From the NCBI GenBank assembly GCA_030041295.1, contig JASHOD010000089.1, positions 1 through 46,019 of the forward strand: a stretch of 46,019 nt of DNA. Direction: 5' to 3'. Positions 40,741 to 46,019 of this stretch are shown here, one piece after another. Source of the stretch: Nitrososphaerales archaeon. GTDB taxonomy: Archaea; Thermoproteota; Nitrososphaeria; Nitrososphaerales; CADDZS01. Both the position numbers and the translations under genes were made by a program. The notes beneath the pieces were generated by a model that made no database searches, was not told where the DNA came from, and was given only the letters and a program-made list of their open reading frames with translations. How positions within the stretch are numbered: the stretch's first letter is position 1; every line of letters begins with the position of its first letter.

Positions 40741-42050
40741 CTGTCCTCTTTCCTCTGAAATCGCTTGTCTTTCTTTCCCTTTCCTCGTCCTTTTCTGCTC
40801 CTTTCGTCTTCTCTTCGCCCGCCCGAATATCGGCGAACATCCTCCTTACCCCGGCGCTGGTACTCGACGGCTTCACTAGCCCTTCGCTGGGGAATAAACT
40901 GTTCTCGCTCTTTCGGGGCCTCTTTGTACTTCACCTTGATCTCGTCGAGCCTTGCTATAAGCGACTTTTCGACGCCGGCATCTTTTGTTCCACGATATTG
41001 GTCTATCCTCGCAGCGATGGCAATCTTTCCCGCAACTGCTCTGGCGATCCGCCCTCTCTGCCATTTTGGAGCACTGTGCACAGCAGCGTGCTGGAACAGG
41101 ATACCGTGTTTTGGCGGGCGCGAGCCACTTTTCAAAGCTCGGTACAAAGCTTTCTCCGCCCCTAGTATTTGGATCGTGCTCGCGGGAAGAATAGAAAGTT
41201 TCTCGAGGCCGCCAGCCTTTGCGATGAGCCTCGCGCCGATCGAGGCACCCGCAATTTCGCTTATGTTCGGAGCGACCTCGCGCATTGTCTTTTCGACGTG
41301 GCTTGCGAGTTTGTCCCGTAGTGAAAAGAGATGTTGGGCTTCCTCTGCTAGCTGCAATATCCTTGCAAGGTCTTCTTCTCTGATATCAGCACCCCGCGAT
41401 TGTTTCGCGGCGACGGCAATGGCTTTGCTCTTGTTCTTTGAATAACCCATCTGCTCTAACTCGTTTTCATCGTAGCTTGTACGCGTCTTGAAATTCAGGA
41501 TAAGCTTGATCAGTTGCGTATTGTCGTCTATCATAGTGACGAGCTCAGGGAAGTGTAGCCCATACCATTCCCTTACCCTAGACGAGACTATGTTCGCAGT
41601 CTTGTCTATTTCGTCAAGCGCTTGAACTGACTCCATCGCCTGCAGGTCAGGCTTTGCGGACATTTCCCTGATCCGTATGTTAGATAATTCGAAAGAAACG
41701 TTTCGTATCGCTTCCTCGGCTATTTCGACCGAAGAAGCAAGACCAGAAGAAACAAGGAGGTCAACGCGTTTTCTTGAAATCTCTCGTAGATCCTCCTCTT
41801 GTGCGCTCTCTGCTTTCAATCCGGAATTTGAAATCGATCCAACCAACTGAGGTTCGCAATAAAGTTGGTCGTCTTTTCCGACTATTGATTTTGCCCAAGT
41901 GACCTCCTCTTCATTTAATGCTCCGGAGCTCGAGTCAAGAAAACGCTTGACTCGCTGTTCTGACGGAAACGGAAAAGTGGATAATGCAAGAGCCTTATTC
42001 TCGTCCACAACTAGTAGTCCGAGTTCTGTTACCAATAGAAAATACTTCAA
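40737..42050 (-). CDS. nop5: Nop5 (Nop56/58-like) C/D box sRNP core protein
   Basis: The 437-residue protein is the scaffold of the box C/D RNP and binds L7Ae-RNA and fibrillarin. The N-terminal fibrillarin-binding domain is about 1-115; the coiled-coil segment holds VREWYGLHFPELVTMIDDNT; the NOP domain has IAGASIGARLIAKAGGLEKL, LPASTIQILGAEKALYRALK and KHGILFQHAAVHSAPKWQRG. The C-terminal about 40 residues are Arg/Lys/Asp-rich, as in eukaryotic KKE/D tails. Start TTG. A TATA box (GAATAAAAGC, minus strand, about 42076-42085) precedes it and likely drives the nop5-flpA operon. Confidence 0.96.
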   Translation of the reverse strand: MKYFLLVTELGLLVVDENKALALSTFPFPSEQRVKRFLDSSSGALNEEEVTWAKSIVGKDDQLYCEPQLVGSISNSGLKAESAQEEDLREISRKRVDLLVSSGLASSVEIAEEAIRNVSFELSNIRIREMSAKPDLQAMESVQALDEIDKTANIVSSRVREWYGLHFPELVTMIDDNTQLIKLILNFKTRTSYDENELEQMGYSKNKSKAIAVAAKQSRGADIREEDLARILQLAEEAQHLFSLRDKLASHVEKTMREVAPNISEIAGASIGARLIAKAGGLEKLSILPASTIQILGAEKALYRALKSGSRPPKHGILFQHAAVHSAPKWQRGRIARAVAGKIAIAARIDQYRGTKDAGVEKSLIARLDEIKVKYKEAPKEREQFIPQRRASEAVEYQRRGKEDVRRYSGGRREDERSRKGRGKGKKDKRFQRKEDR

Positions 42051-42242
42051 TAGAAAACGACACCTAGCCGCCCAAGCTTTTATTCAGCAAAAATGGAAGG
42101 CAACTTGTTCCCTTGTAAGCTTTGTTTCTCAACTTTCTGCCTAGCAACAATGCTCATTAACCGAACGAAGATCAACTAACATTCTGAAAGGCAGCATTGG
42201 TGAAGAAACCGGTCAACGCCATAGAGGAGCAAAAGTAAACTC

Positions 42243-43169
42243 TTGGACCGTTCTTCGTTTTCCCTTGTTACTGAGTTCTGCGGTTTAAAGATAAATTCGC
42301 CAACACTCCTTGCATCAGGCGTTTTGGGAATCTCTTTCGACCTCTTCCCACGAATCATTGGAAGCGGCTGCGGCGCAATAGTTTCAAAGTCAATCGGGCT
42401 CGAGCCTCGGGAAGGCTATCGCAATCCAACAATGACTGGAGTGGAAGGCGGTTACCTCAACGCAATCGGTCTTGCAAACCCGGGAGCCGAGGAATACGCG
42501 AAAGAGTTAGAAGAAGAATTCTCAAAGAAACCTGTTCCTCTAATCGTGAGCATTTTCGCTGACTCGCCAGAGCACTTTGCAGATCTTGTAAAGAAATTTG
42601 ATAGATTCGGTTTCCTAGGATATGAATTAAATCTCTCCTGCCCGCATGTCAAGGACGTGGGATCCGAAATCGGATCAGATCCCGACAATGCTGCAGAAGT
42701 CGTGAAGCAAGCCAAGAGGAACACTTCAAAGCCAGTACTTGCAAAAATGCCGGCGACGATCGTCAACGTCCCGCAGTGGGCAAAAACAGTAGAATCAGCC
42801 GGCGCTGATGCGATAGTTGCAATCAACACTATCCGCGCAATGAAGATCGACATTTCGAGCCGAAAGCCTGTTCTTTCAAATAGATTTGGAGGTCTATCTG
42901 GACCAGCGATAAAACCCGTCGCAGTTCGCAGTGTCTACGAAATCTATGAAAATGTAAAGATCCCGATTATTGGAGTAGGCGGAGTAACAAATGGCGTAGA
43001 TGCGATAGAATTCTTCCTCGCGGGTGCAAGCGGAGTAGAGATTGGTAGCGCTATTGGAACGGATAACTTTCTTGACACTTTTGGAATCGTTAATTCGGGA
43101 ATCGAGAGATACTTGAAAAAATATTCTTATTCGAATGTGAAGGAGCTAGTCGGACTTGCGCACAATTGA
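42243..43169 (+). CDS. pyrD: Dihydroorotate dehydrogenase, catalytic subunit
   Basis: The 308-residue FMN barrel enzyme oxidises dihydroorotate to orotate in pyrimidine synthesis. Features: LKINSPTLLASGVLGISFDL (13-32), GYRNPTMTGVEGGYLNAIGL, YELNLSCPHVKDVGSEIGSD, VLAKMPATIVNVPQWAKTVE, AINTIRAMKIDISSRKPVLS with GGLSGPAIKPVAV, and VGGVTNGVDAIEFFLAGASG. Cys in LSCPH marks the 1B type, which works with a PyrK partner. It overlaps pyrK by 14 nt. Start TTG. Confidence 0.95.
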   Translation: MDRSSFSLVTEFCGLKINSPTLLASGVLGISFDLFPRIIGSGCGAIVSKSIGLEPREGYRNPTMTGVEGGYLNAIGLANPGAEEYAKELEEEFSKKPVPLIVSIFADSPEHFADLVKKFDRFGFLGYELNLSCPHVKDVGSEIGSDPDNAAEVVKQAKRNTSKPVLAKMPATIVNVPQWAKTVESAGADAIVAINTIRAMKIDISSRKPVLSNRFGGLSGPAIKPVAVRSVYEIYENVKIPIIGVGGVTNGVDAIEFFLAGASGVEIGSAIGTDNFLDTFGIVNSGIERYLKKYSYSNVKELVGLAHN

Positions 43170-43995
43170 TGTGATTCGAGATACGAGAATCGAAAAGGTA
43201 GTTCAAGAATCATCAAACATTCGCAGCTTCTATTTCAAGGATGAATTGAGCCTGGGTGCTAAACCCGGGCAGTTTGTCATGATCTGGGTTCCAGGGGCTG
43301 GTGAATTTCCGATGAGCCTTTCGCTTCCTCCGGGGATCGGACTTGCAAGCATCGGAGTCAAGGCAATGGGAACTGGGTCGAAGATTCTCTACGAAGCCCG
43401 CTTGGGAGATTATCTCGGAGTTCGTGGACCCTATGGAAACGGCTTTGATCTTGAATCGCATATTTTTGATCGTGGTAAGCGGAGGATAAGGAGGGCCCTC
43501 CTTGTGGGTGGAGGAACAGGCGTTGTTCCGATGATTGTCGTTGCGAAAGCTCTTGCGAATAAAGGAGTCAAGGCTTCCATAGTCATCGGCGCAAAAACTG
43601 GAGCCGAGCTTCCGTACCTAAGATTAGCCAAGAAAATTGTCGGAGCAAAAGCCGTCTTTGCAACTACCGATGACGGTTCATTTGGCTTCAAAGGGCTGGC
43701 TCATGAAAAGGTCGAAGAGCTTATCTTGGAAAACAAATTTGACGAGATATTTTCGTGCGGTCCGGAGAAGATGATGGCCCGGGTCTTCGAAATTGCAAGA
43801 AGGAAGAAGATCCCAGTTCAATTAAGCTTAGAGCGAATAATGAAATGCGGAATTGGGATCTGTGGAAGTTGTACTGTTGGCGATTATGTGTTATGTAAGG
43901 ATGGCCCCATATTAAGCGCAAAGGAATTGGGTACTCTCGACGCCGAATTTGGATTGGCTCACAGGGACATGACCGGAACGTTGCGCCGCATTTGA
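43156..43995 (+). CDS. pyrK: Dihydroorotate dehydrogenase electron transfer subunit
   Basis: The 279-residue FAD/2Fe-2S protein passes electrons from PyrD to NAD+. It has the FAD-binding PGQFVMIWVPGAGEFPMSLS (about 36-55), the NAD-binding LLVGGGTGVVPMIVVAKALA (about 112-131), EIFSCGPEKMMARVFEIA and the cluster cysteines in MKCGIGICGSC plus VLCKDG. Spacing of the Cys residues fits PyrK. Start TTG inside the end of pyrD, so the two are translationally coupled. Confidence 0.95.
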   Translation: MRTIDVIRDTRIEKVVQESSNIRSFYFKDELSLGAKPGQFVMIWVPGAGEFPMSLSLPPGIGLASIGVKAMGTGSKILYEARLGDYLGVRGPYGNGFDLESHIFDRGKRRIRRALLVGGGTGVVPMIVVAKALANKGVKASIVIGAKTGAELPYLRLAKKIVGAKAVFATTDDGSFGFKGLAHEKVEELILENKFDEIFSCGPEKMMARVFEIARRKKIPVQLSLERIMKCGIGICGSCTVGDYVLCKDGPILSAKELGTLDAEFGLAHRDMTGTLRRI

Positions 43996-44031
43996 TTCAG
44001 TCCTCAGTTAAAGCTCCTGGTCAGAGGTCAG

Positions 44032-44064
44032 GGTATGATTGTGGCCTTACTCATACCTAGTTTT
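44032..44064 (+). terminator. Hairpin plus T-run after pyrDK
   Basis: An inverted repeat GGTATGA (44032-44038) / TCATACC (44051-44057) with a 12-nt loop is followed by TAGTTTTT. Located 37 nt after the pyrK stop, it could end the pyrD-pyrK transcript; hairpins are not always needed in archaea, so the T-run may be the active part. Confidence 0.45.
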
Positions 44065-44148
44065 TGGTGCTTCCAATCTTTACTTCATGTGGAATTGTTT
44101 CAGCTGACTGTGTTTAATTAGAGCATTTTGTCGGCCCATGGCTTGAAA

Positions 44149-44822
44149 TTGAGCAACGATATTCCTGAGACTGAATTATCTCCTGATTCCCTGATGTTTA
44201 GATGTGAAATCTGCAAGATCGATTTTGCAACCAACGTGCTCTAGCCAGACACAACGTCGGCAAACACAGACTACGGCAAAAATGTTCCATTTGCAAAGAG
44301 GTCTCCGAGAATAGAGGAAAGTTAGGCCATCATAAGATAAAAGTTCATGGATTTACAAGAGAACAATTGGGGTGGAAGAGAGGTGGGTGGAACAAAGGAA
44401 AAACTCAACTCGAAGCTTTCAATGTAACAGGAAAAGCTCATGATGGGAATTCCGAGTTCATGAACAAGCTTAACTCGCCGGAATATCTCAGAATAAAGAA
44501 ACTCACGAGAAGGTATCATGAAGATGTCGTAATTCAAGAAGAAAAAGAGCCTAGGAAACAAGGCTACAGGACTTTCTGAACCTCTAATTATGCTCATCAT
44601 TGCAGGATCGCGGACATCATTGCCATTTCACCCCAAGGAAAGGTCATTGCGATAGAACTCGAATCGATCAGATGATACAAAAGCAGCGTCGAGTCTCTGA
44701 GAAGAAGATACGAAATACTCCTTATGAAAGAAGGATTCTTTGATGATGTAATCGTCAAAGGTTTCACTGTTCCCAAATTTGTAGAGCAAGACTCAAATAC
44801 AATTGCGGAGAAAGCAGACTAG
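44149..44822 (+). pseudogene. Decayed zinc-finger/PD-(D/E)XK-type nuclease gene
   Basis: The frame from TTG 44149 encodes MFRCEICKIDFATN up to TAG 44244; a shift at about 44235 leads into ALARHNVGKHRLRQKCSICK, giving two C2H2-like fingers (CEIC...HNVGKH and CSIC...HHKIKVH). Then come GWKRGGWNKGKT, common in NUMOD-like parts of homing and phage nucleases, and, after an in-frame TGA at 44577, RIADIIAISPQGKVIAIELE, a PD-(D/E)XK-like core. Another in-frame TGA is at 44673, and the frame ends at TAG 44822. With one frameshift and two nonsense codons it is a broken gene, probably from a mobile element. Both TGA could be TGG changed, but this is a guess. Confidence 0.6.
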
Positions 44823-44831
44823 ATATGATCC

Positions 44832-44842
44832 CGTATATTATT
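44832..44842 (+). promoter_or_regulatory. TATA-like element before eS30
   Basis: CGTATATTATT lies about 38-48 nt before the conserved ATG at 44880 and could serve eS30, giving a leader of about 15 nt. Confidence 0.35.
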
Positions 44843-44889
44843 CAGCTGGAATGTCTGGCAACTGAGGTGAACGCCTAGGATGCCGACCC

Positions 44890-45048
44890 ATGGCAGCCTT
44901 CACAAAGGCTGGTAAGGTCAGATCCCAAACTCCTAAATTGCAAGGAAGAGTTAGGACAGGACCGATTCCAAAATATAGAAACAGAAGGACGTTCATCAAA
45001 AGATACGAGCAAAAGAGAAAACCTGGACAGAACTGGATTAATGTTTAG
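44890..45048 (+). CDS. Ribosomal protein eS30, with apparent 1-nt frameshift near the start
   Basis: The 52-codon ORF starting at ATG 44890 reads FTKAGKVRSQTPK, then RNRRTFIKRYEQKRKPGQNW, a short, very basic protein matching eS30 of the small ribosomal subunit. Ten nucleotides upstream, ATG 44880 in another frame encodes MPTHGSL, exactly the conserved eS30 N-terminus; removing one C near 44901 would fuse this to TKAGKVRSQTPK. So either the sequence has an extra base (error or mutation) or translation starts at 44890 with the atypical MAAF. eS30 is usual in TACK archaea and eukaryotes and absent from bacteria. Confidence 0.75.
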   Translation: MAAFTKAGKVRSQTPKLQGRVRTGPIPKYRNRRTFIKRYEQKRKPGQNWINV

Positions 45049-45054
45049 ACTTCA

Positions 45055-45305
45055 TTAACCAAGTTTCCTTTGCAAATCTATAACGAGTTCCAGCGCTTCT
45101 AACTCTTTCGAAAAGTGTCTCTGTACTTTGCATGGGCGCCTAACTATTCGCCGTTTGAGGTTTGTTTCTAGGGATTTGAGAGGGTCTAGTATTTCTTCGT
45201 CCAAGTACTTCCCTTTCTCCGGCCTTTTAACGCCATATCAATGAGCGAATCCATAGCTTTAGGATCATCTATAATCTCCTTTAATTTTGCTCCGAAAGAG
45301 GTGCA
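45055..45305 (-). pseudogene. Frameshifted small ORF of unknown family
   Basis: On the minus strand one frame reads FGAKLKEIIDDPKAMDSLID then MALKG; after a one-base shift at about 45219-45224 it continues as GKYLDEEILDPLKSLETNLK and ends LELVIDLQRKLG before TAA 45055-45057. The helix-rich, charged composition looks genuine across both frames. No start codon is found before an in-frame stop at 45306-45308. I do not recognise a family. It lies tail-to-tail with eS30, 6 nt apart. Confidence 0.4.
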
Positions 45306-45412
45306 TCAGTTGTGACGATATCGTCATACACTCGCATGAGGAATTAGAAAAATCAGATAGTTTCAGGGGGGCAATGAAAAACCAGGCATCTCGAAATCTA
45401 TTGTCTTGATAA

Positions 45413-45430
45413 TGACATCAACTCATGTCA
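45413..45430. repeat. Perfect inverted repeat, 6-bp arms
   Basis: TGACAT-CAACTC-ATGTCA, just where the readthrough frame of the small secreted peptide gene ends. It may be a terminator hairpin or a protein-binding site. Confidence 0.35.
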
Positions 45431-45486
45431 TTGTTACTATTGTTGCTGTTGTTGGCAAAGTCGCTTCGTACATCATGCATAATTCC

Positions 45487-45615
45487 CTAGCCGAACGAAG
45501 TCTGAAACAAAAGCGGCGCTGTGAGTGGCGGAGTTGCAAGAGCTCCGAAACCTCCTACTCCCATGCCGGCAATTAACATAACCGCAGCAATTAGGGCGAC
45601 GTATTTACCTTTCAA
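45487..45615 (-). CDS. Small signal-peptide-like protein, frame continues after TAG
   Basis: From TTG 45615 the minus strand encodes 42 residues: MKGKYVALIAAVMLIAGMGV, then GGFGALATPPLTAPLLFQTS, ending at TAG 45487-45489. This is a typical signal peptide (Lys, hydrophobic core, GALA cleavage-like site). The same frame continues for 22 more codons after the TAG to TGA 45418, encoding an Asn/Ser-rich tail (DFANNSNNSNNDMS). It may be a tiny secreted protein, or the stump of a larger one cut by the TAG. The overlapping plus-strand ORF 45521-45721 is a shadow. Confidence 0.45.
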   Translation of the reverse strand: MKGKYVALIAAVMLIAGMGVGGFGALATPPLTAPLLFQTSFG

Positions 45616-45810
45616 TCCTAAAGTAGCCTATCTCCACAATTTTACTCCTTGGTCTTCTGTACAAACGCGGTATGGAATCTCGATTCAGACTACAATTCCT
45701 AGTGCTCCTATGTCCAATTAGCGCACTCGCCGATTCAATCCCTAGACTAACCAGTGATTCACCAGAAGCTTGATGTTACTCGGAGGATTGTAAGATGCTA
45801 AATTAGGATA

Positions 45811-45903
45811 CGGAGCCTCGGGCGGGCTTAAGAATGTTCGGGGTATAAGCCCCGACAACGATTCGCCAAAGGAGTGCGTCGGGTTCAAATCCCAGGCCGG
45901 GCT
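45811..45903 (+). tRNA. tRNA-Leu(TAA)-like sequence with possible intron, 5' part unmatched
   Basis: The loop CTTAAG...A (45827-45832 and 45861) flanked by GCGGG (45822-45826) and TTCGC (45862-45866) forms an anticodon arm with anticodon TAA (45829-45831), if 45833-45860 is an intron at the usual 37/38 position. That 28-nt segment contains its own hairpin CGGGG-TATAAG-CCCCG. Downstream come a variable region, the T-loop TTCAAAT (45884-45890) with stem TCGGG/CCCAG (one C-A mismatch), and a 3' acceptor strand GCCGGGC (45896-45902). The upstream sequence (CGGAGCCT) resembles a shortened Leu D-arm, but no GCCCGGC-like 5' acceptor is found. It may be a degraded, split or partial tRNA. Confidence 0.4.
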
Positions 45904-46019
45904 TTAACACTTGAAGTATGCCTCCCTTCCGCACGTTCATATCTGGGTAAGGGAGTTGAACTCATGACTGCTCTAATTACGGAACTCGAATATAAATCTT
46001 AGACAGACAGAATATCGTC
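45904..46019. other. Window end, no gene visible
   Basis: The last 116 nt contain no ORF that I can support. GAATATAAATC (45988-45998) resembles a TATA box for a gene beyond the window edge. Confidence 0.3.

Noticed and set aside
40765-41445. 226-codon plus-strand ORF antisense to nop5
   Set aside because: Nop5 is unmistakable on the minus strand; the antisense frame is a by-product of its codon usage.
1-46019. CRISPR arrays, rRNA genes and insertion sequences
   Set aside because: No regularly spaced repeats, rRNA-like sequence or transposase gene with terminal repeats was seen on reading the window.

Overview
The window reads as a piece of an archaeal chromosome, most likely from the TACK side (Thermoproteota, perhaps Nitrososphaeria). 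Evidence: a Nop5/fibrillarin C/D-RNP operon, archaeal Trm1, a Ser-His signal peptidase, a geranylgeranyl reductase for isoprenoid lipids, TrmB-type and other winged-helix regulators, a NfeD/stomatin pair, TATA-box promoters with very short leaders, and a small eS30 ribosomal protein gene, which among archaea is typical of the TACK branch. Start-codon use is striking: well over half of the genes start with TTG, often about 20-30 nt after an archaeal TATA box. I cannot assign a species.

Layout. 1-5.4 kb: partial PiT-type phosphate transporter, an SDR oxidoreductase, an unknown protein, a PolX-PHP DNA polymerase, then a 1.15-kb gap holding a small ribbon-helix-helix gene. 5.4-10.4 kb: CoA-binding protein and a deoxyhypusine-hydroxylase-like half-length HEAT protein (divergent), geranylgeranyl reductase divergent from a TrmB-like regulator, and a dual-specificity phosphatase interrupted by a full-length LAGLIDADG intein placed directly before the catalytic cysteine. 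10.5-19.9 kb: DUF2203 protein, endonuclease III, a Pro-rich protein, an ArsB/NhaD-type ion transporter split by an in-frame TAG, HtpX, a secreted beta-propeller, PPOX protein, a RimI-like acetyltransferase and unknowns. 20-26.8 kb: NfeD (protease domain lacking the catalytic Lys) plus SPFH protein, a solitary TSPPY DNA methyltransferase, an MBL hydrolase, a frameshifted secreted-protein remnant and a three-gene cluster around a RecA-fold protein without Walker motifs. 27-35 kb: IMP dehydrogenase, a histidine-kinase remnant, threonine synthase followed by a SerK-like (ParB-fold) putative kinase, an aminopeptidase, enolase with a basic N-terminal tail, and a crotonase. 35-44 kb: V4R protein, RlmE/FtsJ overlapping Trm1 tail-to-tail, THEP1 NTPase, RNase HII, signal peptidase, FlpA-Nop5, and PyrD-PyrK.

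44-46 kb is different: a dead zinc-finger/PD-(D/E)XK nuclease gene, eS30 with an apparent 1-nt frameshift near its start, another frameshifted ORF, a tiny secreted peptide with an in-frame TAG, and a tRNA-Leu(TAA)-like sequence with a possible 28-nt intron but no matching 5' acceptor strand. This could be a decayed integration site, or lower-quality sequence near a contig end; the data here do not decide.

Functional groupings: RNA modification and maturation (RlmE, Trm1, FlpA/Nop5, RNase HII), DNA repair (PolX, Nth, possibly the RecA-like cluster), nucleotide synthesis (GuaB, PyrDK), amino acid synthesis (ThrC with a possible homoserine/serine kinase), and membrane quality control (HtpX, NfeD/SPFH, signal peptidase).
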